NCBI GenBank assembly: GCA_016764895.1
Contig: JAESRA010000247.1
Span: forward strand, 1-57,894
DNA: 57,894 bases
DNA from: Phycisphaerales bacterium
GTDB taxonomy: Bacteria; Planctomycetota; Phycisphaerae; Phycisphaerales; UBA1924
Direction: 5' to 3'
Positions 26,502 to 35,926 of the stretch are shown here, piece by piece. Each line of letters begins with the position of its first letter. Position 1 is the first letter of the stretch. The notes beneath the pieces were generated by a model. That model saw only the letters and a list, made by a program, of their open reading frames with translations. It was not told where the DNA came from and searched no databases. Position numbers and translations under genes: made by a program.

Positions 26502-27692
26502 TCATCTGTACCCAGAAGCTCGCAGCTCTTGCGAATTCGGGAAAAGTTGGACTTGCGTGAGGATGGCCTGCACATCGCCAAGTTCGTACTCATGAGCCAC
26601 ACCTCGTCGACCAACCGTGACCTGTCTTAACAACCCGGCTTCCACCGCCTTCTTGATTCTGCGATCCCGTGTTCCTCGAATTAGACCAACCCATGCTCCA
26701 ATGTCATTGGTCGTGAATCGATTCTTCTTTGGGTTGGCCATCGGCATAGCGCTCACTTTTTTCTGGATTGATAGAATCATATCTCTCTCTTGATCTTCAA
26801 CTCCGGACACTAATGCATTATGGAGAGGGCTTAGCAAATAGTGTGCGAGGTCGTAATCTTCCAGTTCGCAAATGAGCAGCTTTTTGTCGATATGACGCTT
26901 TTTGTGACGCATTAAGGCTATCGCTTTCGTAGTAGTCAGCAACTGATCATGCGCCCTCGAAATGGCGCTCAGAGATTGGACCTTTGGAATGATCCCCTCC
27001 GAATACGGGATTTGTACACACTCAACTTGGGGGAGCATCCTCTGTACCTCTTGATAAATCTCAGTTATTTGATCTGGATCGATATCGAGTGATCTGGCAG
27101 CAACTTTGTTTTTGTACTCAACAATTTTTTCCTTTTTCTGTTCCGATTCATCAACAACCAAAATCATCCGGCGGTTCTGATCTTCAATGCTGATTCCAGA
27201 ATCCGTTGTAGTTTCTAAGAGTGCTGGTCGCCCTTTCAACTTTAAGGTCATCGTGCCATCAGCCTTCGCCACAGAATAATCAAGGCTCTTTTCCGAATAA
27301 AGAGTTCTGAGGTAGGCATGGTCATCCTTTCCCGATTTTCGTTCGTCGCCGATCAACACATATTGACTGAGATCTAGGTGCCCCCCGTCAGCCGGGGCCC
27401 GATACAGCAATGCTTTTTCGGTCGCATACTCGTACGCAATCCTTTCCTCTTTCGGAACACAGTCTCGGATAACCGATCGTAGGAATGTCTTTCCACATCC
27501 TGATTCACCTGTAAACAAGATCCATTGCGCCTCTCCGAATCGACGAGCAACACATCCAAGGAATGCGATGACCGCTATATCATTATCGAGATCAAGGCCA
27601 AGGTCATTGAGATCATTCGTCAGGTGCATCATCGGATCCACCGATTCCAGCACCAGCTCCGCATCTACTCTGTTGCTTTGAGTAGTGTTCAT
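26502..27692 (-). CDS. P-loop ATPase with C-terminal winged helix, helicase-like
   Basis: A 396-residue protein with Walker A GESGCGKT at 62-69, an acidic LIGDERKSG segment in the Walker B place, and RPALLETTTDSG followed by EDQNRRMIL, an arrangement like the primase-associated helicases of phages and integrative elements (D5/VirE-like). The C-terminus (FTTNDIGAWVGLIRGTRDRRIKKAVEAG) looks like a winged helix. Start overlaps the clamp-loader-like gene stop by 4 bp. Likely acts with the primase-like protein in element replication; exact class uncertain. Confidence 0.6.
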   Translation of the reverse strand: MNTTQSNRVDAELVLESVDPMMHLTNDLNDLGLDLDNDIAVIAFLGCVARRFGEAQWILFTGESGCGKTFLRSVIRDCVPKEERIAYEYATEKALLYRAPADGGHLDLSQYVLIGDERKSGKDDHAYLRTLYSEKSLDYSVAKADGTMTLKLKGRPALLETTTDSGISIEDQNRRMILVVDESEQKKEKIVEYKNKVAARSLDIDPDQITEIYQEVQRMLPQVECVQIPYSEGIIPKVQSLSAISRAHDQLLTTTKAIALMRHKKRHIDKKLLICELEDYDLAHYLLSPLHNALVSGVEDQERDMILSIQKKVSAMPMANPKKNRFTTNDIGAWVGLIRGTRDRRIKKAVEAGLLRQVTVGRRGVAHEYELGDVQAILTQVQLFPNSQELRASGYR

Positions 27693-28453
27693 ATCTGGGC
27701 CTCCTCTTCTACTAGATCAATCGTTGTTAACCCATCATCCCCAACTCGCATTCGGCGGCGGACAGCCGATCGTATTAGGCGAGGTATTCCATTCGATTCG
27801 CCGACTAAACCGGCGATTGTCTCTACACTCGCATTGATCTCGTTTCGAGCGAGGACACCTTGAAGCCAATTCTGTGCGTCCGCTAGGTCCGGTTTTCTCA
27901 GTTCATAGTCAAGACATCTCTGAATCACCGCTTCTTCGAGAACATCAGGCTTATTGGTAACGAGCAGAAAGACATTCCCGCTTGGCTCCTCCAACATCTT
28001 TAACAGCCGATCTGAAAGAACACCACGGTTTCGATGAACTTCATCCAAGATAACGATTGACTTGTTTAACTTCCCAACACCGCAAACTGATCTGTACTTC
28101 GTATGTGCATCAATTCTGTCCACTACATCTGCAGGAGTACCCCCTGTACAATCTATCTCAGCAACCCCGTTATCGCCCCAGCGACGACTTGTCCAATTCA
28201 GTTTGCAAGCTGAGCATGTACCGCACGGATCGTCAAGACTCTCGCAAACACCATGGCATGCAAGACTGCGAGCCAAGAATCTTGCCAACGCAGTTTTACC
28301 AAGCCCAGCATTACCATGAAGCAACAATGCAATGGTTTCTTTCCCATAGTTCAGACGCCTCAGCTCATCAAGTTTGTTCTTTTGAAGGGTCAGTTCCAAG
28401 TCTTCCCAGCACTGTGGAACAAAGATTGTCTCAGCATTCTTATTCGCAGTCAT
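27689..28453 (-). CDS. Clamp-loader-like AAA+ ATPase (DnaX/HolB-related)
   Basis: A 254-residue protein like the ATPase domain of DNA polymerase III gamma/tau or delta prime: Walker A HGNAGLGKT (46-54), a zinc-binding set Cys70, Cys77, Cys80 and Cys83 typical of DnaX/HolB, Walker B ILDEVH (135-140), and LLKMLEEPSGNVFLLVTNK with sensor 1. It lacks the C-terminal collar region, so it is shorter than chromosomal clamp loaders. Co-transcribed with the P-loop ATPase. A clamp loader fragment on a mobile element is unusual. Confidence 0.75.
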   Translation of the reverse strand: MTANKNAETIFVPQCWEDLELTLQKNKLDELRRLNYGKETIALLLHGNAGLGKTALARFLARSLACHGVCESLDDPCGTCSACKLNWTSRRWGDNGVAEIDCTGGTPADVVDRIDAHTKYRSVCGVGKLNKSIVILDEVHRNRGVLSDRLLKMLEEPSGNVFLLVTNKPDVLEEAVIQRCLDYELRKPDLADAQNWLQGVLARNEINASVETIAGLVGESNGIPRLIRSAVRRRMRVGDDGLTTIDLVEEEAQI

Positions 28454-28587
28454 GTCGATCTCCGATCGTGAGCGTACCGATAGCGTCCTGCATATGCATT
28501 GCCATAAGTCAACTCAGTTGTGATTTTGACCGAGCAACATGCCCGGATCGGTGGCCAGTATAAACGATTACTTTTTCACCAGATAGA

Positions 28588-29889
28588 CTATTTGTACTTG
28601 GCTACAAAAACTTCTCGCTTCAACGAGAGCAGTCTCTTGTCGTTCTGTGCCCGACTGACTCGGTGCCCCGGATGGAGCTGCGGCGAATACGGAACCCAGA
28701 TCCGCTGAAAGCTTTTTGAATACTGCTGAACCAGTTTACCGACTTCCCATGACAAATCGAAGTCTTGATCGCTGTCGGATCCAACTACAACCGCCATGCT
28801 TCCCCCGGCCCCGACGCACGCCCAAAGAGATGACAGGCACTTTGATAGCCTTTCGAGGTAGACCTCAATACTCGGGCACCGACTCAAGTCGTTCTTCCTT
28901 CGTGAATACAGCATCTGTGAGCCATACGGCGGGTCCAGAACAGCCAACTTGACCTTCGAATCTATCGGCGGCGGCCCTTTATACAGGTCATGGCGAAGCA
29001 CACCAGGGCCTCGGGGTTCAATATCGAAAGCGAGGCATTGGCGTCCTAGATCTGAACAGACACGAGCGACCGTCCCGGTTCCGGCCATTGGATCCATGAC
29101 CACATCACCGGGCTCTGTCAATAGCTCGATGAGCTGGACCCACATCTGACCCGGCGGAGAGCCTGCTCCGTTCTCGCCTGGCAGGTCATACTTCTTAGCT
29201 CTCTTGTGGAAAGACCAAATATCGAAGGGATCGAAGGTCAATGACGATTCTGATTTAGGATTTTCCTTCTGCGCGGATTTTTCTTTTCCTATCGCACGCT
29301 GTACCTCTGTATATGCTCGATTTAAGCTGAACTCGCCAGCATCAAGCCGCTCGCCTAGTTTACTAGGCACCACGCCGTCGTCTATGGCCTCAAAGACACG
29401 CAGGAGCTTCCGGGCTGATTCTCGCCCCAGCCCGCTGATCTTCCCCACTTCCTCGTATACACGGCACCGACCGTGCCTGTGACCAACCTTGGTCACTGGC
29501 AGTCCGTGCCGCTTGGCCGCTCCACGCCGGGCCCCATCAGAGCGTCGTTCATCAGCGATTGACCGTAATCTTGGCAGAATGACTTGGAGTTCCCGATACC
29601 GCTCAGACCATGTTCGTATTCGACTCCGATTGAACTCCACCAAGGCAAGCTCCTCGTCCCCAACGCGGAGCGTCCTCGCCATCGCCATCTTGACACCCAG
29701 AGCTTGGAGCGCGGTAAGCCGGCGATGTCCTGAAAGGATTACCCGACCCGGCGTGACGACCAGCGGTTCGAGAAGGCCGTGGGTCGAAATGCTCTCAACC
29801 AGATCAGCAATGTCTCGATCTGTATAAATTTTCGCATTCATCGGATGCGGCTTCAAAGTACTCAATCTGATTCGTTTCAGGCTTTCCAT
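28588..29889 (-). CDS. ParB-domain/DNA methyltransferase fusion
   Basis: A 433-residue protein. N-terminal ParB/Spo0J-like domain (KPHPMNAKIYTDRDIADLVE, then GHRRLTA near 54-60) covers about residues 1-120. The C-terminal half is an SAM-dependent methyltransferase with motif I DPMAGTG (266-272) and catalytic DPPYG (319-323), as in N6-adenine or N4-cytosine enzymes. Such fusions are common on phages and integrative elements, where they may modify element DNA. Target sequence is unknown. Transcribed toward the clamp-loader-like gene, 134 bp away. Confidence 0.85.
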   Translation of the reverse strand: MESLKRIRLSTLKPHPMNAKIYTDRDIADLVESISTHGLLEPLVVTPGRVILSGHRRLTALQALGVKMAMARTLRVGDEELALVEFNRSRIRTWSERYRELQVILPRLRSIADERRSDGARRGAAKRHGLPVTKVGHRHGRCRVYEEVGKISGLGRESARKLLRVFEAIDDGVVPSKLGERLDAGEFSLNRAYTEVQRAIGKEKSAQKENPKSESSLTFDPFDIWSFHKRAKKYDLPGENGAGSPPGQMWVQLIELLTEPGDVVMDPMAGTGTVARVCSDLGRQCLAFDIEPRGPGVLRHDLYKGPPPIDSKVKLAVLDPPYGSQMLYSRRKNDLSRCPSIEVYLERLSKCLSSLWACVGAGGSMAVVVGSDSDQDFDLSWEVGKLVQQYSKSFQRIWVPYSPQLHPGHRVSRAQNDKRLLSLKREVFVAKYK

Positions 29890-29979
29890 TTCAATACCAG
29901 TCTACTCGATGTCGGCGCGGTTGCCCAGTAAATGCGTGGATCCGTGGTGCATTCGTTGATCGATGGCGATACCTCCTTC

Positions 29980-30309
29980 ATGGCATCCCATGATTCCCAA
30001 CCCGACCAAGTTCAATGCAATGCTGATACTCAAGACAGCAACAACCACACCGAGCGTGTATTGCTTCGGGTGGCTGATGTAGCTCGGATGTGCGGCGTCA
30101 GTCGCAAGACCGTGGACTTCTGGATTTCATCCGAGAATCTCCCGAGCGTGCAGTTGCCGGGGCGAGGAGCACGCCTCATGACCTTTGTCAGCCCCAGCGA
30201 CCTCAGCGACTGGATAGCAAACAACAGAAGCATCCACCAAGACCCCAAATCAACCCCACAGCCCACCGTGACCATCAAGGGACGGCGGTTTATTCAAACA
30301 AATAAATGA
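29980..30309 (+). CDS. Excisionase-like HTH protein
   Basis: A 109-residue protein (start at the ATG at 29980; the frame is open to 29932). It has one AlpA/excisionase-type helix-turn-helix: LLRVADVARMCGVSRKTVDFW followed by LPSVQLPGRGARLMTFV, then SDLSDWI. It lies 74 bp before the second integrase on the same strand, the usual xis-int arrangement. Confidence 0.8.
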   Translation: MASHDSQPDQVQCNADTQDSNNHTERVLLRVADVARMCGVSRKTVDFWISSENLPSVQLPGRGARLMTFVSPSDLSDWIANNRSIHQDPKSTPQPTVTIKGRRFIQTNK

Positions 30310-30383
30310 TCGCCGTCAAACTGGCTTGACTTTGAATCACTCTATGACTCCAGTGCCTGCCCGATTTACACGGAAGACGAACA

Positions 30384-31526
30384 ATGCCCCAGAAACGAGT
30401 ACTAACCAAATCAAGCGACGGGAGGTGGCGGAAGATCATCAAGGGGAAAGCTGTTTACTTCGGAAAGGTGAATCCGAAAGGCGTGAATCGATCCTACAAA
30501 GAATCTGAAGGTCGTTACTTCGAATATGTAGCACAAGCAGAAGTGTACCAGCCAATCAGAGTTGAAATATCGAAACTCACGATTGCTGACTTTGCAGAGA
30601 AATTTCTTCAGCACGAGTTCAATCGATACGAGCGGAAAGAAATCTGCCCGTCAAGATTTGCTAAAATCAAATCGACAACCATCGATTTCGTGGAGCAATC
30701 TGGTCACGACATCCCACTTGATTCGCTCAATGAACTGATGCTCAGCGATTACCGTGATTACACGCTCTCTTGCCCCAAATCCAAATGCTCGAAAAAGAAG
30801 ATCAGCATCTGGACAGCCAAGTCTCGCCTCGATGTCATCAAGTACATGATCAAATGGGGCTACAAGCACGCTCTCATTGACCAGATGCCCAGAAATATGG
30901 ATGGGTATAGTCGAGTCCAACTTCCACAGCCCACAATCAAGAGATTTTCCCGCGAAGAAATATATCTTCTCTACGACACAGCCAACGACAGAATGAAGAC
31001 CTTCATCGTTCTCGCCCTGAACTGCGGCTTCGGACAGACGGACATTTCCAATCTCAGAGTCGGGGAAATAGACCTCAAGGAAGGGCGAATAATCCGCAAG
31101 CGGTCAAAGACCGGAGTCGAATGCCAGTTCGCCCTCTGGCCGCTCACAGTCAAACTCCTGAAAGAGCATGGAAACATGGACGGGAAACCCGGCGACCGAG
31201 TCTTCGTCTCCAGAAGCGGCCAACGCCTCGTTCACGAGCAATATGTCGATGATGTCCTCAAAAAGACTGATTGCGTTCGATTGGCATTTATGCGGTTGAT
31301 GAAGAGTCTTGATATCCCGCAAGATCGTGGTTTCTACGCATTGCGAAAAACGGCAGCTTGCGAGATTGAACGGATTGATCCGATGGTGACTGAGATGTAT
31401 CTTGGGCACTCGGAGCGTGGCCTCAAACGGCATTATGCAGAACGGGACTGGGCGAGGTTGGATGAAGCGATAATGGAACTTTTCCCCGCTTTGCTGAACA
31501 TTGGGATCACGAGTTGCGAATCCTGA
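30384..31526 (+). CDS. Tyrosine recombinase/integrase with atypical catalytic Arg1
   Basis: A 380-residue phage-type integrase: N-terminal DNA-binding part, then a catalytic domain with Arg321 (YALRKTAAC), His342 (YLGHSERG) and the Tyr351 nucleophile (RHYAE). The position normally occupied by the first catalytic Arg (G-x-R-x-x-E) reads CGFGQTDISNL, i.e. Gln218. This variant is familiar to me in planctomycete integrases but is noncanonical. With the preceding excisionase it is the best candidate for the enzyme that used the tRNA-Val site; the R-M operon lies between it and that site. Confidence 0.85.
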   Translation: MPQKRVLTKSSDGRWRKIIKGKAVYFGKVNPKGVNRSYKESEGRYFEYVAQAEVYQPIRVEISKLTIADFAEKFLQHEFNRYERKEICPSRFAKIKSTTIDFVEQSGHDIPLDSLNELMLSDYRDYTLSCPKSKCSKKKISIWTAKSRLDVIKYMIKWGYKHALIDQMPRNMDGYSRVQLPQPTIKRFSREEIYLLYDTANDRMKTFIVLALNCGFGQTDISNLRVGEIDLKEGRIIRKRSKTGVECQFALWPLTVKLLKEHGNMDGKPGDRVFVSRSGQRLVHEQYVDDVLKKTDCVRLAFMRLMKSLDIPQDRGFYALRKTAACEIERIDPMVTEMYLGHSERGLKRHYAERDWARLDEAIMELFPALLNIGITSCES

Positions 31527-31911
31527 AATGGATCTGACTGGACATCCCATTATCTCCAATTAGCTGGCGGGAAATGTTTTTGATTCATGAATGTCAAATC
31601 CATACTTTCAAATAAATTTCCACGCCTTCACAGCGTTGTCCATCTATAGCCATACCGCAGGCAAATAGTCCGCTACTGGCATACAATACCGCTGGGTGAT
31701 TGGCTGTCATCAGGATTTACTACTGATTGCCAATTCAAGCTGCTACTTTATTCAGCAGCTTCAGGATATCCGCAATGTGCAAACTCACGCAATGAGAATA
31801 AATCTAGACTATAGTTTAAAAAAAGCCCATTGTTTCAACTCTGAATCAAATCCGTATAAAGTGAAAGAACTCAATCTGATTATTTTATCAAAGACATGGA
31901 GATTTTAATTT
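31527..31911. other. Intergenic region upstream of the defence operon
   Basis: 385 bp, A/T-rich. A frame at 31696-31908 shows no coding character. It must hold the promoter of the defence operon; no clear -35/-10 pair was found. GGAG lies 10 bases before the helicase ATG. Confidence 0.35.
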
Positions 31912-34900
31912 ATGCTACTTGATAATAAATCGCATGGTGTCGTTGCTGATGTCCTTCGAAATTCCATGATTTCAAGCGCTTCCCTGTCAATGTTGACTTC
32001 CAAATTTTCGCTCTACGCATTCGCAGCACTCCAATCAGAACTTGGATCGCTGAACGCCATTCGCATTCTCTTTTCCAATACACAATCGGTACATAGCACG
32101 AGTGAGCACTTGGCTTGTGTGCAAGGCCTTCAGGGCGAGCCGATTGACCGTCGTGCTCGCAATTCACTCCAAAGCCCTGCATGGGCTCGATCGTGTGCAA
32201 ACTTGATTCGATCAAATGCTCAGGTCAAATTGGTATTTGTTCCGGTTTCCCAAAACCTATTCCATATACACTCTGATGGCTCACCTGCCACAGCTATTCA
32301 GGGAAGTTCGACCTTTACTTCCGACGGGCTTGGCCTCGCACCTTCGCCAAGCTATGAAATGAATACTTGCTTCACAACTCCAGTTGAGACCAACAACCTT
32401 TTGGAATGGTTTGATTCGATCTGGCACAATGATGAAGTGTCCCGTGATGGCAAGACTGAACTTCTGAATCAACTCAGGGATATCTACTCTACAAAATCAC
32501 CAGAGCTTGCGTACTTTGTCACACTCTACAATCTATTTGCCGACACTCTATCCGATCTTGATGAAGAACGAATTATCAAGACCAAGACTGGCATCCATGA
32601 CACGCTAGTGTGGAATAAGCTATATCGTTTTCAGCGTGATGGTGTGCTTGGAGCGATTGATAAAATCGAAAAATACAACGGTTGCATCATTGCGGACAGT
32701 GTCGGTTTAGGGAAGACATTTGAGGCACTCGCAATCATCAAATACTACGAGCTCCGAAACGACCGTGTGCTAGTGCTTTGCCCCAAGAAGCTCCGAGAGA
32801 ACTGGACTATCTACACAGTCAATGACCGGAGAAACCTATTCGCTTCAGACCGTTTCAATTATGATGTGCTTAACCACACTGACCTAAGCCGAATTTCTGG
32901 GCAGTCTGGGGAAATCAATCTTGAATCAGTCAACTGGGGAAACTACGATCTCGTTGTTATTGATGAGTCACACAATTTCCGTAACAAGCCCGCACAAAAA
33001 GACCGCCCAACCAGATACTCGCGTTTAATGCAAGACATTATTCGGTCAGGTGTGCGTACCAAAGTGCTAATGCTTTCGGCAACTCCAGTAAACAGCAGAA
33101 TGAATGACCTCAAGAATCAAGTCGCATTCATAACAGAGGGAAAAGACGACGCATTAGCCGATGTTGGCATTGAAAGTATTGAGCAGTCACTCCGCAAGGC
33201 ACAAACTAAATTCAATGCTTGGCTGAAGCGTGATTCCCGTGATCGCACGACTCAATCTCTTCTAGACGAGTTGAATTTCGACTACTTCAAGCTGCTCGAC
33301 TTGCTCACCATCGCTCGTTCTCGGAAGCATATTTCCAAGTATTACGACACAGCAGAACTTGGCGAGTTTCCAGAACGAGCGAAACCAATCAACGTCAAAG
33401 CAGATATAGACACCCAAGACCAATTCCCTGAACTACGTGAAATCAATAGGGAAATTCGCCGCCTGAATCTCAGTGCCTATGCCCCACTGAAATATGTTCT
33501 GCCACATAAACTCGAAGAATACAGCCGTCGTTATGATAAGCAAATATCCGGTGGTTCGGTATTTCGCCAGATTGATCGTGAACAAAGTTTGATTCATTTG
33601 ATGCGCATCAACTTGCTCAAACGCATGGAGAGCTCCATCCAATCTTTCGCTTTAACGGTTGAGCGTTTGCTCAATCAAGTCCATGCGTTTATGGATCGCC
33701 TTGAGGCGCATGAAGATGGCGAGGTTGAAGAGCTTGGCATTGAGGAGATTGATGTTGAGAACGAAGTGTTTGATCAATATCTCATCGGAACGAAGGTCAA
33801 AGTACTTATTCAAGATGTAGACCGAATCCGCTGGCGACAAGAACTTGAAGAAGATGAACACATTCTTGTGAAGATGCTTCGGGAAGCTCGGTGCATTGAT
33901 GCAAGTCGAGATGCCAAGCTGCATGATCTCAAGAAGTTGCTTGCAGACAAAATCAAATCCCCGATCAATCCGGGAAATAAGAAGGCGCTTATTTTCACGG
34001 CTTTTGCAGACACCGCTGACTATCTCTATGCCCATATTGCTGAATGGGCGCATTCTGAACTCGGCGTTCACTCTGCAATCGTCACCGGGAGCGGGAACTC
34101 ATGTAAATCCACTATGCCAGGAATTAGGCGTGACCTCTCGTCAATCATCACTTCATTTTCGCCTATCTCGAAAGAGCGAGCTGTGATTGATGAAACTCTT
34201 ACCGAAGAGATTGACATACTCATTGCTACCGATTGTATCAGTGAAGGCCAAAACCTCCAGGACTGCGATTATCTCGTCAACTACGATATCCACTGGAACC
34301 CCGTTCGCATCATTCAGCGATTTGGCCGTATTGACAGGCTTGGATCAAAGAACAGTGTTATTCAGCTTGTGAACTTCTGGCCCAATATGGAGCTCGATGA
34401 ATACATCAATCTCGAAGCTCGTGTCAGTGGTCGCATGGTCTTGCTCGATATCTCCGCCACAGGCGAAGAGAATGTCATCGAGCAGACAGACAAAGACCAG
34501 ATGAATGACTTGGAGTACCGCCGTCTCCAGTTCGAGCAGATGCAGGACAAGGTCATCGACATGGAAGACCTATCAAATGGCATTTCCATCACCGACCTAA
34601 CGCTTAATGACTTCCGCATGGATCTTGTCGAGTATCTCAAAGAGCACGAAGATCGGCTTGAGAATATGCCACTTGGCGCATTCGCAGTCACAACCGACGA
34701 TGCCATGATTAACATCGAAGGCGTTGGCCCCGGCGTGATCTGGTGCCTCCGAGCAGAGAATGCCAAGGTGCGATCAGATAGCACATATGCTCTCTCTCCG
34801 CACTATCTTGTGTATGTTGCCGATGATGGCGAAGTCAAACTCAACTTCACCAGCACCAAGCGGATTCTCGACATCTTCAAGAAGCTTTCCCTTGGTCGGT

Positions 34901-35145
34901 CTCAACCCGATGATGCTGCAGTAGCCACTTTCAACACCCGTACCAATGATGGCACCGAGATGACCCACTACCAAGGACTCTTGGCCAAAGCAATCTCGGC
35001 AATCACAGGCAAGGCCGAAGAGAAAGGCGTTGAGAGTCTCTTCCAGCGTGGTGGCACCGTGCTCACCAAAGAATCATTCCAAGGCATCGACGACTTCGAG
35101 GTCGTCGCATACTTAGCCATCGTGGACGCAGGGGGCGATGCGTGA
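31912..35145 (+). CDS. SNF2-family helicase with PLD-like N-terminal region
   Basis: A 1077-residue SF2 translocase. The N-terminus (about 1-170) has the pattern of a phospholipase-D-like domain (SLYAFAALQSEL, then IRILFSN) without a clear HxK motif. The helicase core follows: SVGLGKTFEAL near 263-273, VVIDESHNF near 348-356 (DESH in place of DEAH), LMLSATPVNS, and motif VI QRFGRIDRLG near 801. First gene of a five-gene operon with DUF4391, Mod, OLD and Res. The type III Res has its own helicase, so this SNF2 protein is an additional translocase. Likely anti-phage function is inferred. Confidence 0.85.
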   Translation: MLLDNKSHGVVADVLRNSMISSASLSMLTSKFSLYAFAALQSELGSLNAIRILFSNTQSVHSTSEHLACVQGLQGEPIDRRARNSLQSPAWARSCANLIRSNAQVKLVFVPVSQNLFHIHSDGSPATAIQGSSTFTSDGLGLAPSPSYEMNTCFTTPVETNNLLEWFDSIWHNDEVSRDGKTELLNQLRDIYSTKSPELAYFVTLYNLFADTLSDLDEERIIKTKTGIHDTLVWNKLYRFQRDGVLGAIDKIEKYNGCIIADSVGLGKTFEALAIIKYYELRNDRVLVLCPKKLRENWTIYTVNDRRNLFASDRFNYDVLNHTDLSRISGQSGEINLESVNWGNYDLVVIDESHNFRNKPAQKDRPTRYSRLMQDIIRSGVRTKVLMLSATPVNSRMNDLKNQVAFITEGKDDALADVGIESIEQSLRKAQTKFNAWLKRDSRDRTTQSLLDELNFDYFKLLDLLTIARSRKHISKYYDTAELGEFPERAKPINVKADIDTQDQFPELREINREIRRLNLSAYAPLKYVLPHKLEEYSRRYDKQISGGSVFRQIDREQSLIHLMRINLLKRMESSIQSFALTVERLLNQVHAFMDRLEAHEDGEVEELGIEEIDVENEVFDQYLIGTKVKVLIQDVDRIRWRQELEEDEHILVKMLREARCIDASRDAKLHDLKKLLADKIKSPINPGNKKALIFTAFADTADYLYAHIAEWAHSELGVHSAIVTGSGNSCKSTMPGIRRDLSSIITSFSPISKERAVIDETLTEEIDILIATDCISEGQNLQDCDYLVNYDIHWNPVRIIQRFGRIDRLGSKNSVIQLVNFWPNMELDEYINLEARVSGRMVLLDISATGEENVIEQTDKDQMNDLEYRRLQFEQMQDKVIDMEDLSNGISITDLTLNDFRMDLVEYLKEHEDRLENMPLGAFAVTTDDAMINIEGVGPGVIWCLRAENAKVRSDSTYALSPHYLVYVADDGEVKLNFTSTKRILDIFKKLSLGRSQPDDAAVATFNTRTNDGTEMTHYQGLLAKAISAITGKAEEKGVESLFQRGGTVLTKESFQGIDDFEVVAYLAIVDAGGDA

Positions 35146-35897
35146 CCGATGTGCTGTACTCCAAAATGGCCATTCCTGAAGCCTGCCATCTTGGCAAGCG
35201 GGTTTTCAAGAAGCTCTTCGCAGAAAACGCCTCACTCACAGCAGCGGACAAGCGAGCATTCTCCGAAGACATCGACACGGTGACATGGCAGTACACGCTC
35301 AAACCATCAACCATACCAATCAGTGCCTACGAAGATGAAGAGCGTGAGTACCACGAAGTGGCCATCCTCCAGGTCAACTTAAAGACGCGTAAACGAACCA
35401 GACGCATTGCCGAGGTCATTCATCGCTCGATTCCGTACCCGGTTTTCTTGGTTCTCAATCATTCGCCAGCATTTGCGGTAAGCGTGGCCCACAAGCGATT
35501 TAGCAAAGCCGAGAAGGATGCGATTGTTGCAGAGGACATCCAGTTGACAGATTGGATTGATTCTGCAACCCCATCTGAATCCCAGGTTGCGTTTCTGGAG
35601 AGCCTCGCCTTGTCTGGCTTGCCTCACACGCACTTCCTTGATCTGTACTCCGCTTTCGTCCATCGTCTCTCAGCCCTTGATGCAGCCCGTCTCTCAGGTC
35701 GTTTCTCGCTTTACGATTCTGTAGAACAGCAAGAGTTGCGTCAACGACGGCTTGATAGTTGCCGTGCAATCGAGCAACAGATTGCCGAGCTACGGTCAAT
35801 CCTTAAAAAAGAAACGCAGTTCAACAACCAAGTGGATTTGAACACTAAAATCAAACGCCTGGAGCATCAACTCCATTCCGAATCGACCCTGCTCTGA
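35142..35897 (+). CDS. DUF4391-family protein of the defence operon
   Basis: A 251-residue protein with features of DUF4391: KRVFKKLFAEN near the N-terminus, DIDTVTWQYTLKPSTI, EYHEVAILQVNLK and IHRSIPYPVFLVL, then a C-terminal coiled coil (EQQIAELRSILKKE and KIKRLEHQL). Begins with GTG overlapping the helicase stop (GTGA). This family is regularly found between SNF2 helicases and type III R-M genes; its molecular role is unknown to me. Confidence 0.75.
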   Translation: MTDVLYSKMAIPEACHLGKRVFKKLFAENASLTAADKRAFSEDIDTVTWQYTLKPSTIPISAYEDEEREYHEVAILQVNLKTRKRTRRIAEVIHRSIPYPVFLVLNHSPAFAVSVAHKRFSKAEKDAIVAEDIQLTDWIDSATPSESQVAFLESLALSGLPHTHFLDLYSAFVHRLSALDAARLSGRFSLYDSVEQQELRQRRLDSCRAIEQQIAELRSILKKETQFNNQVDLNTKIKRLEHQLHSESTLL

Positions 35898-35926
35898 ATG
35901 AGCTTTGACACCTGTAGGATTTCTCC

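Noticed and set aside
31696-31908. 70-codon open frame upstream of the helicase gene
   Set aside because: No ribosome-binding site, no domain-like pattern; lies where a promoter region is expected.
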